Positions 17,142-25,972 of a stretch of 64,000 nt of DNA are shown here, piece after piece. The DNA is from Cesiribacteraceae bacterium YIM B00369 (lineage in GTDB: Bacteria; Bacteroidota; Bacteroidia; Cytophagales; Cyclobacteriaceae), in NCBI GenBank assembly GCA_017948555.1, contig JAFMYY010000005.1:62001-126000 (forward strand), in the 5' to 3' direction. The position numbers and the translations under genes were made by a program. How positions within the stretch are numbered: the stretch's first letter is position 1; every line of letters begins with the position of its first letter. Under the pieces are notes generated by a model that saw nothing but the letters and a program-made list of their open reading frames with translations, ran no database searches and was not told where the DNA came from.

Positions 17142-18173
17142 CTATTTTATTAATACAGTTTTCCCGCTTTTAGCTATCATTCTGCCAATAGGTTTTAAAT
17201 CGTGACCCAAAGTCTGCATTACCTCCCTGAATTTTTCCGTTTTGTCTTCAGCCACCGAAATTAATAATCCTCCGCTCGTTTGAGGGTCGGCCAGGATGGC
17301 GCGCTGGTAATCATTTAGTTCAGATATTTTGCTTCCATAGCTGTCCCAGTTCCGTTGTGTACCGCCGGGCATACTTTTTTGCCCTATGTAGCTGTCAAGA
17401 AAATCAAAACGGGGAACCTCTGCAAAATCAATTTCAGCAGATAAATTACTGCCTTCACACATTTCGACCAGGTGGCCCAGCAGGCCAAAGCCGGTAACAT
17501 CTGTGAGAGCATGTACATAAGAAAGCTCCCCTGCTTTTTCCCCTGCTTTATTTAAAGTAAGCATGGAATGTTTTGCTTCAGCGAGGTGATCCTCCTGCAC
17601 AATTCCTCTTTTCTGAGCTGTTGTGGTAATGCCTATCCCAAGTTTCTTGGTCAGGTACAAACGATCTCCTTCCTGTGCAGTATTGTTCTTTTTCAGGTTA
17701 GGAACAGGAACTATACCTGTTACGGCAAGCCCGAAAACAGGTTCAGGGCAATCAATACTATGGCCTCCGGCCAGTGGGATTCCAGCTTCGGCACATACCT
17801 TCCTGCTTCCGTCCAGTACTTTTCCCGCGACGGAAGCCGGTAATTTATTAATGGGCCAGCCCAATATAGCAATAGCCATAATAGGTTTACCACCCATGGC
17901 ATAAACGTCGCTTATTGCGTTTACAGATGCTATGCCTCCGAAATCTTCAGGGTCATCTACTATAGGCATAAAAAAGTCGGTGGTGCTTACAATGGCAGTA
18001 CCGTTTCCTAAATCATAAACAGCAGCATCATCATTACTATGGTTGCCTACCAACAGCTGATCAAAAATTTGCCGGTGGCTCTGCTTGTTAAGAATTTCCT
18101 CCAGCAATGCAGGCGAAATTTTACAGCCACAGCCGGCACCATGGCTGTATTGGGTTAATCTGATTTTTTCCAT
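17142..18173 (-). CDS. selD: Selenide, water dikinase (selenophosphate synthetase)
   Basis: 343 residues. SelD makes selenophosphate from selenide and ATP. Seen: LTQYSHGAGCGCKISP at the start, with Cys15 and Lys18 aligning with the catalytic Cys17 and Lys20 of E. coli SelD, so this is a cysteine-type enzyme; ATP-binding GNGTAIVSTTDFFMPIVDDP, GGHSIDCPEPVFGLAV and DPQTSGGLL. The gene overlaps the 3' end of selU by 19 bases, implying translational coupling. In the window selenophosphate has only one visible consumer, SelU, so the inferred role is tRNA 2-selenouridine formation; selA and selB are not seen. Confidence 0.96.
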   Translation of the reverse strand: MEKIRLTQYSHGAGCGCKISPALLEEILNKQSHRQIFDQLLVGNHSNDDAAVYDLGNGTAIVSTTDFFMPIVDDPEDFGGIASVNAISDVYAMGGKPIMAIAILGWPINKLPASVAGKVLDGSRKVCAEAGIPLAGGHSIDCPEPVFGLAVTGIVPVPNLKKNNTAQEGDRLYLTKKLGIGITTTAQKRGIVQEDHLAEAKHSMLTLNKAGEKAGELSYVHALTDVTGFGLLGHLVEMCEGSNLSAEIDFAEVPRFDFLDSYIGQKSMPGGTQRNWDSYGSKISELNDYQRAILADPQTSGGLLISVAEDKTEKFREVMQTLGHDLKPIGRMIAKSGKTVLIK

Positions 18174-19195
18174 AGGTGTTTTATCAAATCATCGGTAATG
18201 CGTTCAGCATCAAAGTTTTCATAACTTGCCTGGTAGTTCACCAGTTCTTTTCTTTTTTCAATACCCAGCTCGTATGCTTTGTCGTAATAGGTCAGCAAAA
18301 TGGCGGCAACCTCATTAAGCCTGTTTTCCGTGAGTGCTTCCAGGGCTCTTTTAGCATGCTGCCCTCCCAGCCTCTTTGTTAATTTAACGATGGCTTCTTC
18401 CAGCATAAGGGGTTCAAACTCACCATATTCCCGCACCAGGCGTTCCACACGTGCTTCGGCTCCCAGTTTAACATGAAATAAAGGAGCCTTGCGCAGCTGA
18501 TGCCAAAGCGGAAGCGGAATAAATACATTTCCAAGGCTAATTGATTCATCTTCAAGCCATATTGGCCTCAAAGGATCCATTCGGGATAACTGCTGGTAAA
18601 GCTCATTCTGGAATTGCTCGGAACTGGGTTGTTCTGTCTGGCCCATTCCTCCAAATACCGATCCTTTGTGGCTCGCAAGACCCTCCAGATCAATTACCTG
18701 TTCGCCCTTTGCCTTCATCTTTAGTAAAAGCTCTGTTTTACCACTGCCTGTATAGCCTGTAAGGATATATAACTGCAGAGGTTTTGCCATAAAATCGAGC
18801 AGGTGGGTGCGGTAGCTTTTATACCCTCCGGTAAGGGTAACAGCAGGCAAACCAGCCGTATTTAAAAGCCAGCCAAAACTGCCGGAGCGCATACCTCCTC
18901 TCCAGCAGTGCACCAGCAGCTGGTCCTGATACGGGAGAGCTTTTGCCCTGCGAACAAAGTCAGCCATTTTGGGGCCTGTAATTTCCAGTCCGCGCAAAAT
19001 AGCAGTTTCCTGCCCCTGCTGTTTGTAAAGGGTACCAATTTCTGCCCGCTCCTCATTGCTGAAAAGGGGAATATTGACAGCACCCGGGATATGCCCGTTT
19101 GCATATTCGGCTGGTGACCGTACATCAATTACAGGATTCCCCTGCTTTTGTGCCTCAAGGAAAGTATTTATATCGGTGGCCTTAGTGTTCTTCAC
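18155..19195 (-). CDS. selU: tRNA 2-selenouridine synthase
   Basis: 346 residues; also called MnmH/YbbB. It replaces sulfur by selenium at the wobble 2-thiouridine of certain tRNAs, through a geranylated intermediate, using selenophosphate from SelD. Seen: an N-terminal rhodanese domain with PVIDVRSPAEYANGHIPGA and the active-site Cys97 in LLVHCWRGGMRS (same number as in E. coli), then a P-loop GYTGSGKT (148-155) for the C-terminal domain. The start is GTG at 19195. It is the first gene of the selU-selD pair. A 27-base palindrome lies just upstream (19203-19229). Confidence 0.95.
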   Translation of the reverse strand: MKNTKATDINTFLEAQKQGNPVIDVRSPAEYANGHIPGAVNIPLFSNEERAEIGTLYKQQGQETAILRGLEITGPKMADFVRRAKALPYQDQLLVHCWRGGMRSGSFGWLLNTAGLPAVTLTGGYKSYRTHLLDFMAKPLQLYILTGYTGSGKTELLLKMKAKGEQVIDLEGLASHKGSVFGGMGQTEQPSSEQFQNELYQQLSRMDPLRPIWLEDESISLGNVFIPLPLWHQLRKAPLFHVKLGAEARVERLVREYGEFEPLMLEEAIVKLTKRLGGQHAKRALEALTENRLNEVAAILLTYYDKAYELGIEKRKELVNYQASYENFDAERITDDLIKHLWKKSD

Positions 19196-19202
19196 AATCT
19201 AA

Positions 19203-19229
19203 AGTTACGACAGATTTTCTGTTGTAACT
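19203..19229. promoter_or_regulatory. Palindrome immediately upstream of selU
   Basis: Arms AGTTACGACAGA (19203-19214) and TCTGTTGTAACT (19218-19229) are complementary at 11 of 12 positions around a three-base centre. On the minus strand the palindrome ends seven bases before the selU GTG. It could be an operator or a hairpin in the 5' leader that hides the start. No T-run makes it a terminator. Confidence 0.5.
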
Positions 19230-19365
19230 AAATTAAATTCAGTGCCGTAATTTTACTGATTCCCTGACAGAAACAATTGTCAATGCAAAAAGTTAGCATA
19301 GCTGCCGAAGGAATGAAATAAGCAAAGTCCTCTTTATAACATTTTTCAAAAAAAATCAATTTTTT

Positions 19366-19854
19366 ATGCACAGGGCTATGGAACCGGATAAGGATAAGAA
19401 ACAGTCTTTTCGGGTGGCCATCCTGATTGGTGCAGGAATAATGGCCGCCATTGATGAAATTGTTTTTCACCAGCTCCTTGCCTGGCATCATTTTTACGAT
19501 TTATCGACTTCAGACCTGGCTCTGTTCAGCGATGGAATACTTCATGCAGCAGAATTGATAGCCATCGTGGCAGGATTCTTTTTTCTGCAGGATTTACGCC
19601 GCAGGCATAGGTTTGCCCGTCAATGGGCAGTGCCTGGCTTTTTTGTTGGCGCTGGTGGCTTTCAGCTTTTCGATGGCATTGTGGACCATAAAATACTGAG
19701 GGTCCACCAGATCCGCTATGGAGTGGAAAATCTTATTATTTATGACCTGGCCTGGAACGGGGCCGCACTCCTTCTTATCTTCATTGGTATTGTACTGGCC
19801 CGGAGAGCCGGGTTTACCGACAGGCAGAAGGTGGAAAAAAGAAATGATACTTGA
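19366..19854 (+). CDS. DUF2243 integral membrane protein
   Basis: 162 residues with four predicted membrane segments. Seen: IGAGIMAAIDEIVFHQLLAW followed by HH, then DGILHAAELIAIVAGFFFL, GFFVGAGGFQLFDGIVDHK and NGAALLLIFIGIVLARRAG; the repeated His/Asp pairs (FHQLLAWHH, FDGIVDHK) are typical of DUF2243. Function is not established, but in many genomes this gene sits beside a caa3-type CtaG gene, as it does here (40 bases apart). The conserved His and Asp suggest metal handling, an inference. Start could also be the ATG at 19378. Confidence 0.85.
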   Translation: MHRAMEPDKDKKQSFRVAILIGAGIMAAIDEIVFHQLLAWHHFYDLSTSDLALFSDGILHAAELIAIVAGFFFLQDLRRRHRFARQWAVPGFFVGAGGFQLFDGIVDHKILRVHQIRYGVENLIIYDLAWNGAALLLIFIGIVLARRAGFTDRQKVEKRNDT

Positions 19855-19893
19855 AAAATGAATTAAAAGGAACCGGGAATAATCAGGGGAAAT

Positions 19894-20688
19894 ATGCATG
19901 ATCACGTGACAAATAATTCGGGGCCGGAGAACTGGTTACCCATTCTGTTATTTCTCTTATTAATGAGCCTGTACAGTACGGGAGTGTATAATGAGCGAAA
20001 GGCAGGGAAAAAGTGGAGTAATTTTCGAACAGGCTGCTTTTTGAGCGGAATAGTTATAGGGATAATTGCTGTTGCCCCTCCCCTTTCTCAATATGGCCAC
20101 CACGACCTGCGGGGCCATATGATTCAGCATTTACTTATTGGAATGTTAGCACCTTTAGGGCTTGTATTGGGAGCCCCTCTTACCCTGCTTTTAAGGAGGC
20201 TGCCGGCTGAAAAAGGCCGCAGAATCTCCTCCATATTAGGGAGCAGGCCTTTCCATACAATAAGCCACCCTGTTACTGCTTTACTGCTTAATATTGGAGG
20301 AATGTATATCCTTTACCTTACTCCGTTATATGCCACAATGCAGGAAAATATCTGGCTGCACCATATTGTGCACATCCATTTTTTTGCTGCAGGATATCTT
20401 TTTATCTGGTCAGTTGCCGGCCCTGATCCTTCGCCTGACAGACCTTCTCTCCGGCTCCGTCTGCTGGTGCTTTTTGTCAGTATGGCTACTCATGCTTTTT
20501 TGGGAAAGTTTATGTATGCATATGGGTTTCCCCGAAACACAAGCCATAGAGTAGTTGAAATACAGGAGGCGGCTAAAATAATGTACTATGGAGGAGATTT
20601 CGCCGAAGTGCTGCTGGCTGTTGCCTTTTTCTCTGTTTGGTACAGGAGCAGGGAAAGAAAAATTCCCGCTGTAAAAATTGCTGAATAA
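19894..20688 (+). CDS. Cytochrome c oxidase assembly protein, caa3_CtaG family
   Basis: 264 residues with about seven membrane segments. Seen: the family motifs PPLSQYGHHDLRGHMIQHL, MLAPLGLVLGAPLTLLLR and YLTPLYATMQENIWLHHIVH and the end of the domain MYAYGFP; many His residues face the membrane edge (HH, HMIQH, LHHIVHIH). Known: the caa3-type CtaG family is needed for copper-related maturation of cytochrome oxidase in Bacillus; it is unrelated in sequence to proteobacterial CtaG/Cox11. Paired with DUF2243 upstream. No oxidase structural gene is in the window. Confidence 0.88.
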   Translation: MHDHVTNNSGPENWLPILLFLLLMSLYSTGVYNERKAGKKWSNFRTGCFLSGIVIGIIAVAPPLSQYGHHDLRGHMIQHLLIGMLAPLGLVLGAPLTLLLRRLPAEKGRRISSILGSRPFHTISHPVTALLLNIGGMYILYLTPLYATMQENIWLHHIVHIHFFAAGYLFIWSVAGPDPSPDRPSLRLRLLVLFVSMATHAFLGKFMYAYGFPRNTSHRVVEIQEAAKIMYYGGDFAEVLLAVAFFSVWYRSRERKIPAVKIAE

Positions 20689-20815
20689 TATTGAATTAAG
20701 CAATATCCCGGGGGAACAGGAAAGAATACATCAGGTATATTCAATACAAGAACATTAAAAAAGGCACAGACTTAATTTATAGCCTGTGCCTTTAATATAT
20801 TTTAATGTATAGGTG

Positions 20816-21676
20816 TTACCCAAGATACGGTTTTAATGAACCACTTCTGGAGCTGTGTCTTAACCTGCGGGTTGCTTTTTCTTTAATCTGGCGAACACGT
20901 TCACGTGTAAGACTGAATTTTTCACCAATTTCTTCCAATGTTAAAGCATTTCCTCCATTCAGGCCGAAATAAAGGGATATTACTTCAGATTCCCTTGGGG
21001 TAAGGGTTGAAAGCGCTCTCTGAACTTCTCTTTGAAGAGAATCATTCATTAAACCTGAGTCAGGGGTTTCGCTATCGTTTTCCAGTACGTCAAGCAATCC
21101 ATTTTCCTCACCACCGGCAAAAGGAGCATCCATAGATACGTGGCGGCTCGAAATTTTCAGGTTAACAGCAACTTCTTCCATGCTGATTTCTAAAGATTCA
21201 GCAAGCTCTTCCGGAGATGGTTCACGCTGGAATTTTTGTTCAAGCTCTGAAAATGCCCTTGAAATTTTATTAATGGAACCAACACGGTTAAGGGGAAGGC
21301 GCACAATCCTTGACTGCTCTGCGAGTGCCTGCATAATAGACTGGCGAATCCACCAGACAGCATAAGAGATAAACTTAAATCCTCTTTTCTCATCAAAACG
21401 CTGAGCAGCCTTAATCAATCCAAGGTTTCCTTCATTTATCAGGTCCCCAAGAGTAAGGCCATGATTTTGATATTGTTTAGCAACTGAAACTACAAAACGA
21501 AGGTTGGCTTTAGTAAGCTTTTCCAGAGCAATCTGGTCTCCTTCCCGTATTTTTTGTGCCAACTCGACTTCCTCATCAGAGGTAATCAAACTCACTTTTC
21601 CTATCTCCTGTAGATACTTATCCAGCGACTGGCTTTCGCGGTTAGTAATCTGCTTGCTGATTTTTAATTGTCTCAT
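20816..21676 (-). CDS. rpoD: Primary RNA polymerase sigma factor (sigma-70, RpoD/SigA)
   Basis: 286 residues. Seen: region 1.2 ([16 protein letters not shown]), region 2 with [59 protein letters not shown] and [19 protein letters not shown], region 3 ([15 protein letters not shown]) and region 4.2 helix-turn-helix [20 protein letters not shown]. Region 1.1 is absent, as in Bacteroidota primary sigma factors. Known: it directs polymerase to the -33/-7 promoters of the phylum. The RLPLNRVGS sequence marks it as the housekeeping form, compared with the diverged paralogue at 54354-55220. A monocistronic unit with a long (390-base) divergent upstream region. Confidence 0.95.
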   Translation of the reverse strand: MRQLKISKQITNRESQSLDKYLQEIGKVSLITSDEEVELAQKIREGDQIALEKLTKANLRFVVSVAKQYQNHGLTLGDLINEGNLGLIKAAQRFDEKRGFKFISYAVWWIRQSIMQALAEQSRIVRLPLNRVGSINKISRAFSELEQKFQREPSPEELAESLEISMEEVAVNLKISSRHVSMDAPFAGGEENGLLDVLENDSETPDSGLMNDSLQREVQRALSTLTPRESEVISLYFGLNGGNALTLEEIGEKFSLTRERVRQIKEKATRRLRHSSRSGSLKPYLG

Positions 21677-22068
21677 CGGGTGTGTGAAATATTAATTTTA
21701 TTGTTCTGAAAAGAGCCTTAGCCTGAAGAAAAACTTTTATAAAGAGATTTGGGTAGATAAGAGAATTTAACTTCTATTTGTTCATTTCCTGCTAAAAATA
21801 AAGTTGAATTACCATCAGAATTTTAAAAAGGCTCTCCTAATATGTTAATCATTTTTAAAGATACAACTATTTTACGGATTTTATCAGGATTTTGCTCCTC
21901 CACCCTGTAATTTATCCATAATTGTTTATCCTGAAGGGTAAGGAAAGTGGTGTTTTTATGTTTTTTTGCCTATAGTAAAGTGCAGTTATAAAGTAAAGAA
22001 GGTAAATACTGAAATAGCCGGTAACTTCTGCTAACTTAGGGTGATTTTCTCTTCCTAAGAACAACAGT
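21677..22068. other. Divergent promoter region of rpoD and floA
   Basis: About 390 AT-rich bases between oppositely directed genes. It must hold both promoters, but I see no perfect TAnnTTTG with a good -33 partner and no strong repeat. Confidence 0.5.
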
Positions 22069-22974
22069 ATGGTGAACAGTGCACTTATAATTTGGGTAAT
22101 AGCAATATTAGCCGGTATATTACTTTTCTTTTATGTAATACCGCTCAATTTATGGATAGTGGCGCAATTTTCGGGCGTACGGGTGGGATTAATGAATCTG
22201 GTTTTCATGCGTGTGCGCAGGGTACCCCCGGGCATTATTGTACGGGCACAGATACTGGCTACAAAAGCCGGGATAAAAAATATTACCATTAACCAGCTCG
22301 AAACCCATTACCTGGCCAAGGGAAATTTAATAAATGTAATAAAAGCCCTTGTTGTTGCCGACAAAGCTAACCTGGCACTCAGTTTTAAACAGGCAACAGC
22401 AATAGACCTGGCAGGAAGGGACGTTCTTGAGGCAGTTCAGCTTTCAGTAACGCCCTATATAATTATTGTGCCTTCCATAACAGGTATTTCAGTGGAAGGA
22501 ATACAGGTAATTGCTGAAGCCCGTGTTACGGTTAAAACAAACATTCAGCAGTTAGTAGGCGGAGCGGGTGAAGAAACAATAAAAGCCCGGGTAGGCCAGG
22601 GAATTATTTCAACTATAGGTAAGGCTTCCGGTTATCAGGAGGTTTTAAAAAACCCTGATATTATCTCAAGAGAAGTACTGGAGAATGGGCTCGATGCAGG
22701 AACTGCTTACATGATCCTTTCAATAGACATTGCAGATATTAACATAGGTAAAAATATTGGAGCAACGCTCCAGATAGACCAGGCAGGGGCTGACCTGAAA
22801 ATTGCCAAAGCCAAAGCTGAAAAAAGAAGAGCAATGGCAATAGCTGTGGAGCAGGAAATGACCGCACGGGTGCAGGAAGCAAGGGCTAAGGTGATCCGGG
22901 CAGAAGCGGAAATTCCTTTAGCCATGGCCGGTGCTTTCCGTACCGGTACTTTATCAGGCAAAAGAAAGAATTAA
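22069..22974 (+). CDS. floA: Flotillin-like protein FloA, C-terminally short
   Basis: 301 residues. Seen: an N-terminal membrane hairpin (about 5-28), the conserved core [76 protein letters not shown], and the coiled helix [19 protein letters not shown]. Known: FloA is a bacterial flotillin that organises membrane microdomains; homologues have about 330 residues and end with a Tyr/Asn/Lys segment (as in YMNIKN) and a further tail. Here the protein stops at GTLSGKRKN, about 30 residues earlier, and I find no continuation in the other frames. No NfeD partner gene is adjacent. Confidence 0.9.
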   Translation: MVNSALIIWVIAILAGILLFFYVIPLNLWIVAQFSGVRVGLMNLVFMRVRRVPPGIIVRAQILATKAGIKNITINQLETHYLAKGNLINVIKALVVADKANLALSFKQATAIDLAGRDVLEAVQLSVTPYIIIVPSITGISVEGIQVIAEARVTVKTNIQQLVGGAGEETIKARVGQGIISTIGKASGYQEVLKNPDIISREVLENGLDAGTAYMILSIDIADINIGKNIGATLQIDQAGADLKIAKAKAEKRRAMAIAVEQEMTARVQEARAKVIRAEAEIPLAMAGAFRTGTLSGKRKN

Positions 22975-22980
22975 AAATTG

Positions 22981-23223
22981 CTATTGGTTATTATCATTTT
23001 TTCTTTTTCTTTTCAGCCACAGGTATAATGTAACAAATAAAATTGGCAGAATAACAAAAAAAATAATATTGGTCCAGTTATCCAGCCTCATTGGTTTGTT
23101 GTCATTCGGATGAGGGGTATCCTGTGGTATCTGGCCATAAGCAATGGAGCAGCCTGAACTAATCATTAATGAAAAAATGATTGAATAAATTCGCATCAGC
23201 ATTTTACAGATGTTTTTCTTCAT
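22981..23223 (-). CDS. Small membrane protein, Bacteroidota-type
   Basis: 80 residues. Seen: a signal-like hydrophobic start (to about residue 30, YGQ), a Pro/Asn/Asp-rich linker (PHPNDNKPMRLD), one membrane helix (TNIIFFVILPILFVTLYLWL) and a basic tail KRKRKND. The linker-plus-helix pattern recurs in small uncharacterised Bacteroidota proteins. It converges on floA with only six bases between stop codons. Function unknown. Confidence 0.7.
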   Translation of the reverse strand: MKKNICKMLMRIYSIIFSLMISSGCSIAYGQIPQDTPHPNDNKPMRLDNWTNIIFFVILPILFVTLYLWLKRKRKNDNNQ

Positions 23224-23634
23224 ATTTCTGAATTTAAATTACTATAATAATAAAGCTCTGGCTTAGCGGAATAACCATTTGATGCCTGTAATAGCCGTTA
23301 TTTTAGCCACTACAATTTGTTCCGGTCCTATAATCAGACTTCCGGTTTTTTTCTTTGTAAACAGATGTAACATTTTTATCAAAAAACCTCTCTCCCTTTC
23401 AGTAAGTTCAGCGCCTTATTCCCGTTGCTCTGAGTATTTATTACATGAACTTAAGCAGTATTTATAGAAAAGAGAATTTATCTTAAATAGTTGTAAATAT
23501 TTACTTTTCCGGCCGGAAACAGCAATGGGTGTTTTTATCCTTTTTGTCTGAAAACCCTCATAATCAATGGCTCCTGTAACAAAATTTCTTTTAAGCAGTA
23601 AGTATAAGGGAACTTTTAAAAAACAGGAAAGAAA
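23224..23634. other. Intergenic region, nothing identified
   Basis: About 410 bases between divergent genes (small membrane protein and YihY family). Short frames on both strands give Cys/Ser/Phe-rich, unconvincing products. No hairpin with T-run and no clear promoter was found. Confidence 0.5.
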
Positions 23635-24651
23635 ATGAAAGAAGATAAAGGACACAGGGCAAATAAGCCTGGTGAAATACCAAAATCCGGTTGGAAGGAT
23701 GTATTTTTAAGAGTAAAGGATGAACTACAGGAGGATAATTTAAACTTGGTTGCTGCAGGGGTGGCATTTTATTTTTTTCTGGCTATTTTCCCTGCTTTGG
23801 TTGCAATTGTTTCAATTTACGGATTGATAACTGATCCCGTTCAGGTGGAGCAACAACTGGAGCAAATTTCTTCTGCTTTACCTGAACAGGCCCACCAGAT
23901 AATTGAAGAAAGACTTAAGAGTATTGCCGGACAATCTGATGGTGCCCTGGGATGGGGAGTAGCATTGAGTATACTTATCAGTTTATGGAGTGCCAATAAA
24001 GGAACAAAGTCTCTTTTCTTAGGAGTTAATATTGCTTATAACGAACGCAACGAACGGGGCTTTATCAAAGAAAATGCACTTACTCTGGCTTTTACACTGG
24101 GAGGAATAATATTAGGTATATTATGTGTGGCACTTGTAGTTGTATTCCCTGCTTTAGTGGACAGGCTGGGACTTCCGGATGTGCTGGAAACAGTTATTCA
24201 AATTGCCAGGTGGCCTGTTTTGGCAGCGATTATGGTATTTGCCATAGCACTTGTGTATAAATATGCACCTGACCGTGATAATCCAAAGTTTAAATGGGTT
24301 ACCTGGGGATCTGTTATAGCCACTTTTTTATGGATTGCAGGTTCAATGCTGTTCACCTGGTATGTCAATAACTTTGGCAACTTTAACGAAACTTACGGGT
24401 CTGCAGCTGCAGTAATTATATTAATGCTGTGGTTTAACCTTACCAGTTTTGTAATTCTGCTGGGTGCAGAAATAAATTCCGAATTGGAACACCAGACAGC
24501 AAAAGACACTACTATTGGTAAACCGGAACCAATTGGTGAAAGAGATGCCTATCATGCCGACCATGTGGCCGGTAGAAAAAATCGTAGTCCTGAAAGGAAT
24601 CCTAAAGCAGAAAGAAAGCAGCGGGACAGAAACAGTGAAAGAAGAAAGTAA
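23635..24651 (+). CDS. YihY/BrkB family membrane protein
   Basis: 338 residues. Seen: a charged N-terminus, then about six membrane segments with the family signature NLVAAGVAFYFFLAIFPALV, LGWGVALSILISLWSANKGT, RWPVLAAIMVFAIALVYKYA, and GSAAAVIILMLWFNLTSFVI with GAEINSELEH. The C-terminal 55 residues are highly charged (Lys/Arg/Glu) and probably cytoplasmic. Known: the family was once named ribonuclease BN by mistake; it is an integral membrane family of uncertain role. The gene ends inside a strong terminator shared with the converging neighbour. Confidence 0.9.
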   Translation: MKEDKGHRANKPGEIPKSGWKDVFLRVKDELQEDNLNLVAAGVAFYFFLAIFPALVAIVSIYGLITDPVQVEQQLEQISSALPEQAHQIIEERLKSIAGQSDGALGWGVALSILISLWSANKGTKSLFLGVNIAYNERNERGFIKENALTLAFTLGGIILGILCVALVVVFPALVDRLGLPDVLETVIQIARWPVLAAIMVFAIALVYKYAPDRDNPKFKWVTWGSVIATFLWIAGSMLFTWYVNNFGNFNETYGSAAAVIILMLWFNLTSFVILLGAEINSELEHQTAKDTTIGKPEPIGERDAYHADHVAGRKNRSPERNPKAERKQRDRNSERRK

Positions 24652-24677
24652 AGAAAAGGAGTCAGCTCCTTTTCTTT
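24650..24677. terminator. Bidirectional terminator overlapping two stop regions
   Basis: Perfect arms AAAGAAAAGGAG (24650-24661) and CTCCTTTTCTTT (24666-24677) with a four-base loop. The left arm overlaps the YihY stop codon and the right arm lies in the last codons of the converging oxidoreductase gene, a compact arrangement. Confidence 0.8.
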
Positions 24678-25240
24678 CCTAATGCTTCCACTCTGTTAAG
24701 CCATTTTTTTCGAAAGCTTTCCTTCGAAAGTCTGACTGGCCCTATGTGAGTTACTTTAACAGGACTGATGCCACAAAATTCAAGGGTTAATTTTTTGATG
24801 GCATTGGTGCCTGGCATTTGATATACCAGGCGGTAATACCAGCCCGGCTGGTCCATGGTAGAAATTATTCTTGCTGTTCTGCCTTTGAGCAGTTTATCCC
24901 ACCACAGGGAACCAGGACGTTTCTGAAAAGCGAAGCCAGGTAAAAATACTCTGTCGATGAAGCCTTTCAAAACAGCGGGTACCATTCCCCACCACAACGG
25001 AAATACTATTACAATATGCTCTGCCCAAAGAATATCCTGTTGGGCCTGCAGGAGGGATGGTTCCAGCTCTGTTCTTTTGCGGTATCCGAATGCCAGGTTT
25101 GGGTTAAAATCCAGTTTTCCTGTTTCAATCATTCTTACCTCAGCGCCCGATTCCAAAGCTCCTTTCCTATAGGCAGCAGCCAGTGCATAACAGTAACTTT
25201 CCTGGTCCGGGTGTCCCAGAATAATAAGTATCTTTTTCAT
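24662..25240 (-). CDS. NAD(P)H dehydrogenase (quinone)-like flavoprotein
   Basis: 192 residues. Seen: a flavodoxin-like fold with ILIILGHPDQESYCYALAAA at the start (FMN/FAD phosphate site), IVIVFPLWWGMVPAVLKGFI and DRVFLPGFAF in the middle, and LTLEFCGISPVKVTHIGPV at the end. This matches the NQO1/KefF/MdaB-like family that reduces quinones or azo compounds with NAD(P)H. A Crp/Fnr-type regulator gene lies 51 bases upstream on the same strand, probably cotranscribed, so the regulator may control it in response to redox stress (inference). Confidence 0.87.
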   Translation of the reverse strand: MKKILIILGHPDQESYCYALAAAYRKGALESGAEVRMIETGKLDFNPNLAFGYRKRTELEPSLLQAQQDILWAEHIVIVFPLWWGMVPAVLKGFIDRVFLPGFAFQKRPGSLWWDKLLKGRTARIISTMDQPGWYYRLVYQMPGTNAIKKLTLEFCGISPVKVTHIGPVRLSKESFRKKWLNRVEALGKKRS

Positions 25241-25291
25241 ATTTTCCTTTGTTTATAATCTCAAAGTTCAGCATGAAAGAATATAATCTAC

Positions 25292-25876
25292 TTAACAAAT
25301 GTGAAGAAATTCGCTTCTGATTCTGCTTAATGACCCGGGGGCAATTCCCAGGTAAGAAGCTATATCCTGCATGGGAATATGCAGGAAAATTTCCGGCGGA
25401 ATGGTTTGCATAAGGTACAAATACCGTTCCTTAGCCGTCATAGTTTGCAGCATTCTGCCTCTTTCTGCCAGGCAGGAAAAAGCCTCTTCGGCAAGTATTC
25501 TTCCCAGTCGTTCCACCTTCGGGAAGGGGTCGAATAAAGCAGAGAAACTTGCATAATTGAAATGGTAAAGTTCACAGGGAGTAACTGCTACAACCGATTC
25601 ATCTGAGGGCTTTTTATGGATCAGGCTATAATAAGAAGTAATAAACATACCATCCCATGCAAGATGGGTATTTATTTCCTTACCATTCTGGTCAGGCAGG
25701 AACAAGCGGACAATGCCTTTTTTAATATAAAATACATCTTTTACAAATTTCCCTGCGGGAATTAAAACCTCATTTTTTGCCACTATCCTGCTGCTGAGTA
25801 TAGAAAACAGCTGATGCAGTTCCTCCTCTCCAAGGTTACTCAGGTATTTGTGGTTTACAGGAAGATGGGCATGCAT
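25292..25876 (-). CDS. Crp/Fnr family transcription regulator
   Basis: 194 residues. Seen: an N-terminal cyclic-nucleotide-binding-like beta roll (IVAKNEVLIPAGKFVKDVFY, then IKKGIVRLFLPDQNGKEI), a dimer helix, and a short C-terminal winged helix-turn-helix IPMQDIASYLGIAPGSLSRI. No FNR-type Cys cluster is present and the cAMP-binding Arg/Ser pocket is not obvious, so the ligand is unknown. Known: this subfamily is common in Bacteroidota as single-input repressors or activators. It is followed by the flavoprotein gene. The leucine-operon terminator lies just upstream, so it should have its own promoter in the 60 bases before its start. Confidence 0.88.
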   Translation of the reverse strand: MHAHLPVNHKYLSNLGEEELHQLFSILSSRIVAKNEVLIPAGKFVKDVFYIKKGIVRLFLPDQNGKEINTHLAWDGMFITSYYSLIHKKPSDESVVAVTPCELYHFNYASFSALFDPFPKVERLGRILAEEAFSCLAERGRMLQTMTAKERYLYLMQTIPPEIFLHIPMQDIASYLGIAPGSLSRIRSEFLHIC

Positions 25877-25910
25877 AGCAAAAAAATGATGGTGATGCTC
25901 AAATATAAAT

Positions 25911-25942
25911 AAAAAAGAGGCTGCCTCATCTGAGCCAGCCTC
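25911..25942 (-). terminator. Terminator of the leucine operon
   Basis: On the minus strand, GAGGCTG (25942-25936) pairs with CAGCCTC (25923-25917), with further inner pairing, followed by TTTTTT. It ends transcription from leuB. Confidence 0.85.
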
Positions 25943-25972
25943 CCTTTATCTATAGCTATAAGAAATTTTTTC

